Source: Paracoccus luteus
GTDB taxonomy: Bacteria; Pseudomonadota; Alphaproteobacteria; Rhodobacterales; Rhodobacteraceae
Reading direction: 5' to 3'
NCBI RefSeq assembly: GCF_004522155.1
Contig: NZ_SDEA01000001.1
Location: forward strand, 537,393-601,392
Length of the DNA: 64,000 nt
The notes beneath the pieces were generated by a model, which was given only the letters and a program-made list of their open reading frames with translations, made no database searches and was not told the DNA's origin. The translations under genes and the position numbers were made by a program. Positions within the stretch are counted from its first letter, which is position 1; every line of letters begins with the position of its first letter. Positions 18,218 through 28,417 of the stretch are shown piece after piece.

Positions 18218-19290
18218 TCGACGACCCCATAGGCGCGGCGCGCCAGCCTTTCGGTTTCCAGCAGCCGCCGATCCTCGGCGACCATCTCGGCCACCATTTG
18301 CGGAAAGGGCGTGGTCGCTGTCCAGCCCAGTCGGTCGCGCGCCTTGGTCGCGTCGCCGCACAGCCGGTCCACCTCGGTCGGGCGGAAATAGACCGGGTCG
18401 ATCTGGATCAGGCAGCGGTCGGTGCCGGCCTGATAGCCGCATTCGTCCACGCCCGCGCCGCGCCAGTCCAGCGCCACCCCCGCCTCGGCGAAGGCCATTT
18501 CGCAGAACTGGCGGACGCTGTGCATCCGTCCGGTCGCCAGCACGAAATCGTCCGGCGCGGGGTGCTGGACGATGCGCCACATCCCCTCGACATAGTCGCG
18601 GGCGTGGCCCCAGTCGCGCAGCGCGTCAAGGTTGCCCAGATACAGCCGGTCCTGCAGCCCCAGCGTGATCGCGGCCACCGCACGGGTGATCTTGCGGGTG
18701 ACGAAGGTTTCGCCCCGCACCGGGCTTTCGTGGTTGAACAGGATGCCGTTGGACGCAAACATCCCATAGGCGTCGCGATAGTTCACCGTGATCCAATAGG
18801 CGTAAAGCTTGGCCGCCGCATAGGGCGAGCGCGGGCGGAACGGCGTCGTTTCGGACTGCGGCGTTTCGGCCACGGCGCCATACAGCTCGGACGTGGACGC
18901 CTGATAGAACCGCGTCCGCTTTTCCATCCCCAGCAGGCGGATCGCCTCGAGCAGGCGCAGCGTGCCGATGCCGTCGGCGTTGGCGGTGTATTCCGGCATC
19001 TCGAAGCTGACCTTGACGTGGCTTTGCGCGGCAAGGTTATAGATCTCGTCGGGCTGGGTTTCGGCCACGGTGCGGATCAGCGCCGTCGAATCGGTCATGT
19101 CGCCATAGTGCAGGTGAAAGCGGCCGTTGCGGTGCGGGTCGATCTGCAGATGGTCGATCCGCCCGGTGTTGAAGCTGGACGACCGGCGTTTGATGCCGTG
19201 GACGACATAGCCTTTGGCCAGCAGCATCTCGGCCAGATAGGCGCCGTCCTGCCCGGTGATCCCGGTGATAAGCGCGGTTTTCGCGGTCAT
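18214..19290 (-). CDS. gmd: GDP-mannose 4,6-dehydratase
   Basis: 358 aa. NADP-binding [16 protein letters not shown] is at the N-terminus, followed by [14 protein letters not shown]. The catalytic region STSELYG and [12 protein letters not shown] hold the Ser/Thr, Tyr and Lys residues, and [19 protein letters not shown] is diagnostic for Gmd. It converts GDP-mannose to GDP-4-keto-6-deoxymannose, the branch point for fucose, perosamine and colitose. It lies 10 bases after colD. Confidence 0.95.
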   Translation of the reverse strand: MTAKTALITGITGQDGAYLAEMLLAKGYVVHGIKRRSSSFNTGRIDHLQIDPHRNGRFHLHYGDMTDSTALIRTVAETQPDEIYNLAAQSHVKVSFEMPEYTANADGIGTLRLLEAIRLLGMEKRTRFYQASTSELYGAVAETPQSETTPFRPRSPYAAAKLYAYWITVNYRDAYGMFASNGILFNHESPVRGETFVTRKITRAVAAITLGLQDRLYLGNLDALRDWGHARDYVEGMWRIVQHPAPDDFVLATGRMHSVRQFCEMAFAEAGVALDWRGAGVDECGYQAGTDRCLIQIDPVYFRPTEVDRLCGDATKARDRLGWTATTPFPQMVAEMVAEDRRLLETERLARRAYGVVE

Positions 19291-19300
19291 GCTTCCCCCT

Positions 19301-20473
19301 TCAGCCCTGCGCGGCGACCGCGCCCACGACCTCGCGCAGCCGCGCGATCTGGTCGGGGATGGGATAGTGGTGGTTGCCGGTGAACAGCCCGTCGGTGTCG
19401 ACGGCCTCGGCCGCGGGCACCGGGCCTGCGACGCTGTGGTCCAGCTTGGCGATGACCGGATTTGCCAGGAAATTGCCCGCGACCACCGGGCGCGATTCGA
19501 TGCCCGCGGCGGTCAGGGCGCGCACCAGCTCGGCCCGCCGCCCGGCCAGCCGGCCGCGCAGGGTCATGGCAAAGCCGAACCACGACGACCTGCCCGTCTC
19601 GGCCTGGATGCGGACATCGGGCAGGTCGGCAAAGGCTTGCGCGAACAGCGCCCCGTTGGCGCGCCGCGCCGCCACGAACCCCGGCAGCCGTTCCAGCTGC
19701 GGCACGCCCAAGGCCCCCTCAAGTTCCAGCGGGCGCAGGTTATAACCGGGCAGCACGAACCGGAACTGGCGCACGAAGGGGTCTGGATCGACCGGCAGAT
19801 GCGTGTCGGGGGGCAGGTCGCGCACCCAGCCATGCGCGCGCAGCGACAGCATCGTGTCATAAAGCTTGCGGTCGTCGGTCACGACCATCCCGCCCTCCAT
19901 CGTGCAGATGTGGTGCGAGAAAAAGCTGGAGAAGGTGCCGAACAGCCCGAACGTCCCGGCCTGCCGCCCGCCCAGCGTGGCGCCCATCGACTCGCAGTTG
20001 TCCTCGGCCAGGATCAGCCCGTGCCGGTCGCAGATGGCGCGCAGGTCGGTCAGCGCGGCGGGGTTGCCCAGCAGGTTGACGGCCAGCACCGCGCGGGTGC
20101 GCGGGGTGATCGCGGCCTCGACCAGCGCGGGGTCGATGTTCAACGTGCCCGGGTCGATGTCCACGAACCGCAGCCGCAGGCCGTTCTGGGTGACGGGGAA
20201 ATAGGTGGTGGACCAGCTGACGGCGGGCACGATCACCTCGTCCCCCGCGGTCCAGCCCAGGTCGGGGTGCCAGAAGGCGGCGGCGATGGCCAGCAGGTTG
20301 GCGGACGACCCGGACGAGGCCATCACCGCGTAACGGCTGCCGGCCCAGGCGGCGAACGCCTGCTCGAACGCGCGGACCTCGGCGCCCATCGTGAAGCGTC
20401 CCGACCGGATGACCCGGTCAAGCGCGGCATACTCGGCGTCGGCCCAGGTGGTCGAGGCAAGAGGATAGAACAT
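19301..20473 (-). CDS. colD: GDP-4-keto-6-deoxy-D-mannose 3-dehydratase (ColD)
   Basis: 390 aa, PLP enzyme of the DegT/DnrJ/StrS fold. Long stretches match E. coli O55 ColD as I remember it: [62 protein letters not shown] and SSWFGFAM. The lysine that normally binds PLP is replaced by His188 ([11 protein letters not shown]), the same number and residue as in E. coli ColD, where it removes the C3 hydroxyl instead of transferring an amine. The product is GDP-4-keto-3,6-dideoxymannose. It is first gene of the operon. Confidence 0.93.
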   Translation of the reverse strand: MFYPLASTTWADAEYAALDRVIRSGRFTMGAEVRAFEQAFAAWAGSRYAVMASSGSSANLLAIAAAFWHPDLGWTAGDEVIVPAVSWSTTYFPVTQNGLRLRFVDIDPGTLNIDPALVEAAITPRTRAVLAVNLLGNPAALTDLRAICDRHGLILAEDNCESMGATLGGRQAGTFGLFGTFSSFFSHHICTMEGGMVVTDDRKLYDTMLSLRAHGWVRDLPPDTHLPVDPDPFVRQFRFVLPGYNLRPLELEGALGVPQLERLPGFVAARRANGALFAQAFADLPDVRIQAETGRSSWFGFAMTLRGRLAGRRAELVRALTAAGIESRPVVAGNFLANPVIAKLDHSVAGPVPAAEAVDTDGLFTGNHHYPIPDQIARLREVVGAVAAQG

Positions 20474-20618
20474 GAAGCCCCCGCGGCGTCAGGCCTTTCG
20501 GCGGCCCGCCGGTTGTGTGCCCGGTTTGGGCGGCGGTGTCACGGGTGGTCACGCAGGGGGGCGCCTGTCGCCCCGCCGGGGATGCGCGGGGGACGGCAAC
20601 GGCATCGGCCCGAAACGC

Positions 20619-20643
20619 AAAAGGCCCGCCAAGCGGCAGGCCC
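20619..20643 (-). terminator. Rho-independent terminator after the DUF882 gene
   Basis: On the minus strand GGCCTGCC-GCTT-GGCGGGCC, with one U.G pair, is followed by TTTTGCGTTT. It lies about 30 bases past the stop of the DUF882 gene and separates it from colD. Confidence 0.7.
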
Positions 20644-20672
20644 TGTGCATCCGTGCGTCGGGTCGGGCCGGT

Positions 20673-21230
20673 TCAGCCGCCCCAGGTCCGCAGCGGGCCG
20701 CAGTCCATGTGGACGAAGTTCGACCGAGAGTATTTGCCCACGCCGCCCGCCTTGCAGGTGGCCGCGGCCTTGTACATCTGGCCGACGGACCGCGACTTCA
20801 GCCGCAGGTCGGCCGCCTTGCCCGTCATGTGCAGCGAGTTGCGCGCCACCCCCGACGACCGCGACCGCAGCATGGCGTTGGTCTTGGGCGAGCGATAGCC
20901 CGACAGCATCATATAGGGTTCGTTGGTCTGCAGCAGCCGGTGGCTGGCGGCCGCGATGTCGATCATGCGCGGATCGACCCCGATCACCTGTCCGGTGCGC
21001 CAGTCGCGCATGAACACGTTGACCTCGTTCAGGGCGTCGCGGATGTACTTTCCCTCGACCCAATAGACGGTGTCGATGCTTTCGCCCGTCCTGCCCGAAT
21101 ACATGCGGACCCGGCGATAGTCGCCGGCCCCCCGGATGATGCCGAAGGCATTGGCCATCACCGGCGCCGCCGCGACCGTGGTCGCCGCGAATACGCCCAG
21201 AATGCCGCGACGCGAGAATTCGAAGGTCAT
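20673..21230 (-). CDS. DUF882 (YcbK-type) Tat-exported peptidase-like protein
   Basis: 185 aa. A twin-arginine signal (SRRGILGVFAATTVAAAPVM) leads into the DUF882/peptidase M15-like domain. Zinc-site motifs are SGYRSPKTN, LHMTGKAADLR and NFVHMDCG. Relatives are periplasmic and thought to act on peptidoglycan cross-links. It is divergent from an L,D-transpeptidase gene, which fits a joint role in wall remodelling. The 284 bp between them are A/T-richer and presumably hold both promoters. Confidence 0.87.
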   Translation of the reverse strand: MTFEFSRRGILGVFAATTVAAAPVMANAFGIIRGAGDYRRVRMYSGRTGESIDTVYWVEGKYIRDALNEVNVFMRDWRTGQVIGVDPRMIDIAAASHRLLQTNEPYMMLSGYRSPKTNAMLRSRSSGVARNSLHMTGKAADLRLKSRSVGQMYKAAATCKAGGVGKYSRSNFVHMDCGPLRTWGG

Positions 21231-21514
21231 GTTCAGATCCGCCTGTCCTGCGTTCGTTTCTGTGCCACCGGTGCGTGGCCGGTCCGGTTTAGATCCGGAA
21301 TGACTAACAATATGTCATCAGCCGCGGTGTTGCGGAACGCTTCGTTCCACCCTCTGGCGATTTTGCGCCCGGATCGGCAAAAACTCGCCTAGCGCAACCT
21401 TAGGGCGAGTGGATGCAGGGCTTTCTGTTCCATGTTTGCAACGTCAAGGGCGTTTTCGCCACGCTCGCGCGGGCGTGTGTGGACCCCTTGGCCGGGGCCG
21501 CGCATTCCTGTGGC

Positions 21515-23185
21515 ATGGCCGCACATCCCTCTTTCCCGCCCGTTTCCGCCCCGCAACCCCGAATCGTCCAGCCTCGCCAAGGGCTACGGCGGCGTCTTGC
21601 CGGCGCGGCACTGGCCGCGCTGATGCCGGTGGCGGCGCTGGCCCAGTTTACCGCGCCGAAGCTCGACTTTACCGCCGACCAGATCGCCCTTGCGCGGGCG
21701 GTCGCGCCCAACGCGGGACTGGCGTCGTGGTATGGTGGCCGGGGGCTGGCGCCGGTCTTTGCCGGGCCGCAGGCCGCCGCGCAACGCGCAGCACTGATCG
21801 CGGCGGTCGAGACGGCCCCCGCGCATGGCCTGCCGCCGCTGCGCTATGGCGCCGACCGCCTTCGGGAACTGGACCGGCCGGACGCGCCGCCGGTCATGGT
21901 CGAGGCGGCCTTCGCGCGCAGCTTTGCCGCCTGGGTCCATGACGTGCAGGGCGGCGTGCTGGACCCCCGCAAGATCGATTCGACCAACAAGCGCCAGGTG
22001 ATCCGCGTGCCCGTCGATGAGCTGCTGGCGCGCTTTGCGACGGCGGCGGACCCCGCCGCGGTCCTGGCGCAGCTGGTGCCGCGCGACCCGCGCTATGCGA
22101 TCCTGCAGCGGGCGCTGGCAGACGAAGGCGCGCTTGCCGCCCCGCCGGGCACGCCCGCCGTCCCGCCCGGCGCATGGCGCGAGGGGGTGCGCGGCGAAGG
22201 CGTGGCCGCGCTGCGCGCCCGCCTTGCCGCCATCGGCTTTGCCAGCGCCACGGCCGATCGGGCGCTGTTCGATGCCGCGCTGACCGACGCGGTCGCGCGC
22301 TATCAGGATCGCGCCGGACTGCCCGCCGATGGCGTGGCCGGGCCGAAGACCATCGCCCGGCTGAACCAGGGCCGTGGCCCGCGGGAACGCGCGCTGATGA
22401 TCTCGCTGGAACGGATGCGCTGGCTGAACGGGCACGATCTGTCCGCGCGCCACCTGTGGGTCAACCTGCCCGAATACAGCGCCCATATCGTCGAGGGGGG
22501 ACAGTCCGTCTTCCAGACCCGCGTGGTCATCGGCAAGACCGACCACGACATGCAGACGCCCGAGTTTTCCGACCAGATGGAGCATGTGGTCGTGAACCCC
22601 CGCTGGAACGTCCCGCGGTCCATCACCGTGCGCGAATACCTGCCGCGCCTGCAGGCCAACCGCCACGCCGTCGCGCATCTGGACATCATCGACGCAAAGG
22701 GGCGGGTGGTGTCGCGCGACCGCATCGACTTCGGCCGCTATACGGCGGCCAGCTTTCCCTATCGGATGCGGCAGAAACCCAGCGACGACAACGCCCTGGG
22801 ACAGGTCAAGTTCATCTTCCCGAACCCGATGAACATCTATCTGCACGACACCCCGTCCAAGGGGCTGTTCAACGAGACGCGGCGCGCGTTTTCGCACGGG
22901 TGCATCCGCGTCGCGCGGCCGGTGGACCTGGCCCACGAACTGCTGCGCGGGCAGGTTGCGGACCCCGAGGCCAGCTATTCCCGCGCGCGGGCGTCGGGCA
23001 AGGAAAGCTGGCTGGGGCTGGACCGGACGCTGCCCGTGCATCTGGTCTATTTCACCCTGATCCCGGACCAGGACGGCACCATCCGCAGCTTTCCCGATGT
23101 CTATGGCCGTGACGCGGCCGTCTGGGCGGCCTTGGAAAAGGCGGGCGCGGCGGCCGGGGTGGAAACGCTCGCGCTGGCCGAGTAG
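21515..23185 (+). CDS. L,D-transpeptidase of the YcbB/LdtD type
   Basis: 556 aa from the ATG at 21515; the frame also allows a start at 21413, but that adds a stretch unlike a leader. A signal peptide (RRLAGAALAALMPVAALAQF) is followed by a scaffold domain and a peptidoglycan-binding repeat (YQDRAGLPADGVAGPKTIAR). The YkuD catalytic domain contains HDTPSKGLF and SHGCIRVARP with the active cysteine. It forms 3-3 cross-links in the periplasm. Divergent from the DUF882 gene. Confidence 0.88.
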   Translation: MAAHPSFPPVSAPQPRIVQPRQGLRRRLAGAALAALMPVAALAQFTAPKLDFTADQIALARAVAPNAGLASWYGGRGLAPVFAGPQAAAQRAALIAAVETAPAHGLPPLRYGADRLRELDRPDAPPVMVEAAFARSFAAWVHDVQGGVLDPRKIDSTNKRQVIRVPVDELLARFATAADPAAVLAQLVPRDPRYAILQRALADEGALAAPPGTPAVPPGAWREGVRGEGVAALRARLAAIGFASATADRALFDAALTDAVARYQDRAGLPADGVAGPKTIARLNQGRGPRERALMISLERMRWLNGHDLSARHLWVNLPEYSAHIVEGGQSVFQTRVVIGKTDHDMQTPEFSDQMEHVVVNPRWNVPRSITVREYLPRLQANRHAVAHLDIIDAKGRVVSRDRIDFGRYTAASFPYRMRQKPSDDNALGQVKFIFPNPMNIYLHDTPSKGLFNETRRAFSHGCIRVARPVDLAHELLRGQVADPEASYSRARASGKESWLGLDRTLPVHLVYFTLIPDQDGTIRSFPDVYGRDAAVWAALEKAGAAAGVETLALAE

Positions 23186-23210
23186 AAGATGGCCTCGACA
23201 GGAGGCGCCG

Positions 23211-24311
23211 ATGACCCTGACCATGACAGAGCTTGCCCGCGCGCTGGATGCGCGTCTGTGGGGCGATGGCGATATCCGCATCACCGGCGCGGCGGAACCG
23301 GCCGACGCGGGTGCGGTCCGGGACGGGGCGGGGCTGATTGCGATGGCGATGGCGCCCGCCTATGCTGCGCAGCTCGCGCCCGGCGCGGCGGCCCTGCTGT
23401 CCGAGGGGATGGACCCGCAGGCGCTGGGCCTGGCCGCGGCGGTGCTGGTCGGGCGGCCGCGGCTGGCGATGGCGGGGCTGACCCGCGCGCTGGACCGGGG
23501 CGCGGGCATGGCGCCGGGCATCCACGACAGCGCGGTGATCGACCAGACCGCCGAAATCGGCCCCGACGCCGCCATCGGCCCGTTCGCCGTGATCGGGCCG
23601 GGCGTGCGCATCGGCGCGCGGGCGCGGATCGGCGCCCATGTCGTGATCGGCCGCGACACCCGCATCGGGGATGACGCGCTGATCCACGCCGGGGTGCGCA
23701 TCGCCCACGGCGTCACCGCCGGCGACCGGCTGATCGTGCAGTCCGGCGCGGTGATCGGCAGCGACGGGTTTTCCTTCGTCACGCCCGAGGAATCGGGGGT
23801 CGAGCAGGCCCGCCGCAATCTCGGCGGCCGCGGCGAGGTGACGCAGCAGCACTGGGTCCGCATCCATTCCCTGGGCGGGGTGACGCTGGGCCACGATGTC
23901 GAGGTCGGCGCCAACACCAGCATCGACCGGGGCACCATCCGGGCCACCAGCGTCGGCGACGGCAGCAAGCTGGATAACAACGTCACGCTGGGCCACAACG
24001 TCCGGGTCGGGCGCGATTCGCTGCTGTGCGGGCAGGTGGGCGTCGCGGGGTCGGCCCGCATCGGCGACCGGGTCGTGCTGGGCGGCCAATGCGGGGTCAG
24101 CGACAACATCTTTGTCGGCGACGACGTGATCGCGGGCGGCGCGTCCAAGATATTCACCAACGTCCCGGCGGGCCGCGTCATCCTGGGTTCGCCCGCGACG
24201 CGGATGCAGACCCAGGTCGAGATCCAGAAGGCCACCCGCCGCCTGCCCCGCATGGCCGCGCAGCTGGCCGAGCTTCAGAAAATCGTTACACGCCTGCTGG
24301 AAAAGGGCTGA
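23211..24311 (+). CDS. lpxD: UDP-3-O-acylglucosamine N-acyltransferase
   Basis: 366 aa with a strong GGAGG ribosome site. The N-terminal uridine-binding domain is followed by left-handed beta-helix hexapeptide repeats (residues 100-330). The catalytic histidine lies in TLGHNVRVG and the region NTSIDRGTI matches LpxD. A C-terminal helix ends the protein. It adds a 3-hydroxyacyl chain to N2 of UDP-glucosamine in lipid A synthesis. Unlike the standard copy, which lies with bamA, fabZ and lpxA, this one heads an operon with its own carrier protein and ketosynthase, so it may be a second LpxD using a special acyl donor. Confidence 0.9.
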   Translation: MTLTMTELARALDARLWGDGDIRITGAAEPADAGAVRDGAGLIAMAMAPAYAAQLAPGAAALLSEGMDPQALGLAAAVLVGRPRLAMAGLTRALDRGAGMAPGIHDSAVIDQTAEIGPDAAIGPFAVIGPGVRIGARARIGAHVVIGRDTRIGDDALIHAGVRIAHGVTAGDRLIVQSGAVIGSDGFSFVTPEESGVEQARRNLGGRGEVTQQHWVRIHSLGGVTLGHDVEVGANTSIDRGTIRATSVGDGSKLDNNVTLGHNVRVGRDSLLCGQVGVAGSARIGDRVVLGGQCGVSDNIFVGDDVIAGGASKIFTNVPAGRVILGSPATRMQTQVEIQKATRRLPRMAAQLAELQKIVTRLLEKG

Positions 24312-24324
24312 CCGGAGATTTCCC

Positions 24325-24588
24325 ATGACGTCAGACGTCCACGACCGCACCCTGGCCATCATAGCCGAACAGGCGATGCTGGACCCGTCCGAAATCCAGC
24401 CGCAGATGACGCCGGCCGAACTGGGCATCGACAGCCTGGGGCTGGTCGAATCGATCTTCGCCATCGAGGAGGCGTTCGACATCTCGATCCCGTTCAACGC
24501 CAACGAACCCTCGCAATCTGATTTCGACATCTCGTCGATGGGGGCGATCGTCGCGGCCGTGGAAAAGCTGGTCGCCGCAAAGGGATGA
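24325..24588 (+). CDS. Acyl carrier protein (specialised, AcpXL-like context)
   Basis: 87 aa acidic four-helix protein. The phosphopantetheine serine is in LGIDSLGLVE at about residue 37. It is 14 bases after lpxD and shares its stop with the start of the ketosynthase gene (ATGA). Such extra carriers (AcpXL in rhizobia) feed unusual acyl chains into lipid A. The linkage to lpxD suggests the same here; this is inference from context. Confidence 0.85.
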   Translation: MTSDVHDRTLAIIAEQAMLDPSEIQPQMTPAELGIDSLGLVESIFAIEEAFDISIPFNANEPSQSDFDISSMGAIVAAVEKLVAAKG

Positions 24589-25881
24589 ACGCGAAACGCA
24601 AGCACGCCGACAAGGACCGCGACCGCCCCGCCGCACCCGCCGTCGCCGCGCCCCCGGCCGAGGCGCGGGGCGGGCTGCGCCGCGTGGCCATCACCGGGGC
24701 GGGCACGGTCAACGCGCTGGGGCTGGGCGTCGCCGACACGATGAAGGCCCTGCGCGACGGGCGCTGCGGGATCGGAGAGCTGAAGTTCCGCGACGTCGAG
24801 CGGCTGTCCGTCCGCATCGGGGCGCAGGTCCACAACTGGGAACCCGAGGCCTATTTCAACCGCCAGCAGATCGCGCTGTATGACAAGTTCACGCAGTTCA
24901 CGATGCTGGCCGCGAAAGAGGCCATCGCCCAGGCGGGACTGGATTTCGCGGGCCGGCTGGGGCTGGAATGCGGCGTCATCCTGGGCACCGCCGGCGGCGG
25001 GCTGAACACCTGGGACGAAAACTACCGCGCCGTCTACGAGGAGGGGAAGAACCGTGTCCACCCCTTCGTCGTGCCCAAGCTGATGAACAACGCGGCCGCC
25101 AGCCACGTCTCGATGGAGTTCGACCTGCGCGGCCCGGCGTTCACCGTCGCCACGGCCTGCGCGTCGTCCAACCACGCGATGGGGCTGGCGTTCCAGATGG
25201 TGCGATCGGGGGCCGCGCGCGCCATGCTGACCGGCGGGTCCGAGGCGATGCTGTGCTTTGGCGGCGTCAAGGCGTGGGAGGGGCTGCGCGTCATGTCCAA
25301 GGACGCCTGCCGCCCGTTTTCCGCCAACCGCAACGGCATGGTTCAGGGCGAAGGCGCGGGCGTCTTCGTCTTCGAGGACTGGGACCACGCGCGCGCGCGG
25401 CGCCGACATCCTGGCCGAGGTGGTGGGTTTCGCCATGTCCGCCGACGCGCAGGACATCGTGATGCCCTCGGCACAGGGGGCCGAACGGGCGATGGCGGGC
25501 GCGATGGCCGACGCGGGCCTCAACCCCGAGCAGATCGGCTATATCAACGCCCACGGCACCGGGACGGCCGCCAACGACAAGACCGAATGCGCCGCCGTCG
25601 CCCACGCCTTTGGCCATCACGCTGACCGGCTGATGATCTCGTCCACCAAGGCGATGCACGGCCACGTCATCGGCGGCACCGGCGCGATCGAGCTGCTGGC
25701 CTGCATCATGGCGCTGCGCGAGGGCGTGATCGCGCCCACCATCGGCTATGAGGAGCCGGACCCCGAATGCGCGCTGGACGTGGTGCCCAACGTCGCGCGC
25801 GACGCGCGGGTGGATGCGGTGCTGTCGAACGCCTTTGCCTTCGGCGGGCTGAACGCGGTGCTGGCGCTGCGCCGCGTCTGA
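24585..25881 (+). pseudogene. Beta-ketoacyl-ACP synthase (KAS II type), frameshifted
   Basis: Two overlapping frames make one FabF-like protein of about 432 aa. The first (24585 to about 25400) carries the N-terminal half and the active cysteine ATACASSN (Cys192). The second (to 25881) carries both catalytic histidines in INAHGTGTAANDKTE and HGHVIGGTGAIE. The join falls in a (CG)6 run at 25388-25399; one extra CG unit restores the frame. As written the product ends early after a nonsense tail and lacks both histidines. It may be a sequencing error, decay or a slippage switch. An odd charged leader (NAKRKHADKDRDRPAAP) precedes the domain. Confidence 0.85.
25388..25399. repeat. (CG)6 dinucleotide run at the frameshift
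   Basis: Twelve bases of alternating C and G sit exactly where the ketosynthase reading frame changes. Gain of one unit or loss of two restores the open frame. Such runs slip in replication and also cause assembly errors. Confidence 0.85.
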
Positions 25882-26015
25882 GCAAAGGGGCCGTCCGGGG
25901 TATCCCACGCTTGCGCCGCTGCTCGGCGCCCTGCCGTCCACCGGCATCGCGCTGCGACGCTGGGGCGTGCCGTGGCCGGTTCGTTTCTCGCCTGTCGGCA
26001 CACGGGGCATCCTGA

Positions 26016-26681
<666 letters not shown>

Positions 26682-26786
26682 CGACGCCCGCGTCGCAATC
26701 CGACCGCCGCGGTGTCGTCCTGCGCCCGCGCCGCGCGCGGCCCGCGGCACATCATGCCCCATCCCCAGCAGCCAAAGGCGTGCCCG

Positions 26787-27671
26787 ATGTCCGATCTTGT
26801 CCTGACCGTCGCCTGTCCGTCCCGCCGCGGCATCGTCGCGGCCGTTGCCGGCTTTCTGGCGCGGCATGGCTGCAACATCACCGACTCGGTCCAGTTCGAC
26901 GACCAGGACAACGGCCGCTTTTTCATGCGCGTCGGGTTCCGCCCCGAGACGGGGGCCGATGCGGACAGCCTGCGCGCCGGGTTCGACGAGGTGGCGCAGC
27001 CCTTTGACATGGACTGGGCATTCCACGTCCAGGGGCACCGGGTGCGCGTGCTGCTGATGGTGTCCAATTTCGGCCACTGCCTGAACGACATCCTGTATCG
27101 CTGGCGCATCGGCGCGCTGCCCATCGACATCGTCGGCGTCGTGTCGAACCACCTGACCTATCAGAAAATCGTGGTGAACGCCGACATCCCGTTCCACCAC
27201 ATCCGCGTCACTGCCGCCACCAAGCCCGAGGCCGAGGCGCGGCTGATGGCGCTGGTCGAGGAATCGGGGGCCGAGCTGGTGGTGCTGGCGCGCTATATGC
27301 AGGTGTTGTCGGATGCCTTCTGCGCCCGCATGGCCGGGCGGATCATCAACATCCACCATTCCTTCCTGCCCAGCTTCAAGGGCGCGAACCCCTACAAGCA
27401 GGCGTATCAGCGGGGGGTCAAGCTGATCGGCGCGACCGCCCATTACGTGACCGCCGACCTGGACGAAGGCCCGATCATCGAACAGGACACCACCCGCGTC
27501 ACCCACGCGCAGTCGCCCGAGGATTACGTCAGCCTGGGCCGCGACGTCGAGGCGCAGGTGCTGTCGCGCGCGATCCACGCGCACATCAATCACCGCGTGT
27601 TCCTGAACGGAAACAAGACCGTGGTGTTCCCGGCAAGCCCCGGCGGCTATGCCTCGGAACGCATGGGCTAG
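26787..27671 (+). CDS. purU: Formyltetrahydrofolate deformylase
   Basis: 294 aa, the normal PurU length. An N-terminal ACT domain (LTVACPSRRGIVAAVAGFLA) is followed by a formyltransferase-fold domain with NIHHSFLPSFKGANPYKQAY and GATAHYVTADLDEGPIIEQD, which hold the catalytic Asn, His and Asp. It hydrolyses 10-formyl-THF to formate and THF, balancing one-carbon units. It is convergent with a TetR gene. Confidence 0.95.
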   Translation: MSDLVLTVACPSRRGIVAAVAGFLARHGCNITDSVQFDDQDNGRFFMRVGFRPETGADADSLRAGFDEVAQPFDMDWAFHVQGHRVRVLLMVSNFGHCLNDILYRWRIGALPIDIVGVVSNHLTYQKIVVNADIPFHHIRVTAATKPEAEARLMALVEESGAELVVLARYMQVLSDAFCARMAGRIINIHHSFLPSFKGANPYKQAYQRGVKLIGATAHYVTADLDEGPIIEQDTTRVTHAQSPEDYVSLGRDVEAQVLSRAIHAHINHRVFLNGNKTVVFPASPGGYASERMG

Positions 27672-27685
27672 GCCGGCTGCGGCGA

Positions 27686-28282
27686 TCAGGCGGCCGGCGG
27701 CTGCCAGGCCATCAGCATGTCGATGAAATCGGTGATGGTCGCGGCCATCTCGTCCCCGGCCGAGGTGCCGGGGCGCATCCAGACCTCCAGCCGGTTGTCC
27801 AGCGCCAGCGTCGTGATGCCGAACATGAAGCTGCGCCCGATCGCCGCGCGGTGCGAGGCGCGGCCTTCGGTCTCGCCCAGCAGCCGGCGGACCAGCGGCA
27901 CAAAGCTGGCATCATAGCGGTGGAACGCGAAGGCGCCGCCATCCGTCGTCAACAGCCGTTCGGACACGATGCCGTAAAGGCCGCGGTTTTCCTGCGCCCA
28001 GGTGACATAGGCCGTCGCCAGCGCGATCAGCGCCGCGCGGTTGTCGCCCGGGCGCGCGGTGGCCACGGCGCGCGACATGGCGTCGGTCAACTGGACCGCG
28101 ACATAGTTGCCGACCGCCTCGGTCAGGGCGCGGTCGTCGGCGAACAGCGTGCGCAGCGCAGAAACCTCGACCCCGGTCCGTTCCGCAAGCTCCTCGACCG
28201 TCAGGCGATGGGCGCGCACCTCCTGCAGGCACTGGATGGCTGCGTTGATCATGCGGTCGATCTGCGGTTCGCTCGGGGGCAT
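27686..28282 (-). CDS. TetR-family transcriptional regulator
   Basis: 198 aa from the ATG at 28282; the frame extends further but without family character. A TetR HTH is near the N-terminus (IDRMINAAIQCLQEVRAHRL, then VEELAERTGVEVSALRTLFA). The C-terminal part has the WAQENRGLYGIV pattern of WHG-type ligand domains. Target and ligand are unknown; typA lies upstream on the same strand. Confidence 0.8.
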   Translation of the reverse strand: MPPSEPQIDRMINAAIQCLQEVRAHRLTVEELAERTGVEVSALRTLFADDRALTEAVGNYVAVQLTDAMSRAVATARPGDNRAALIALATAYVTWAQENRGLYGIVSERLLTTDGGAFAFHRYDASFVPLVRRLLGETEGRASHRAAIGRSFMFGITTLALDNRLEVWMRPGTSAGDEMAATITDFIDMLMAWQPPAA

Positions 28283-28417
28283 GGCGTGCTCTGTCGTCAA
28301 AGATGGGGGCGTCAGCATGCGGCGCGCGGCCGGGATCAACGGCCCGGCCCGCGCATGTCTTGCGGGGGCATCAGCATCAGGCGGGGCCGCGCCCGCGTCC
28401 ACCCCGACCTTCGTGGG

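Noticed and set aside
21334..21348. GGAACG-CTT-CGTTCC as an SOS (LexA) box between the DUF882 and L,D-transpeptidase genes.
   Set aside because: The alphaproteobacterial LexA sites I know need GAAC/GTTC halves seven bases apart. The gap here is five, and no SOS gene is adjacent.
25380..25410. Programmed ribosomal frameshifting as the explanation for the split ketosynthase.
   Set aside because: No slippery heptamer or downstream pseudoknot is evident. A simple CG-unit change explains the shift.
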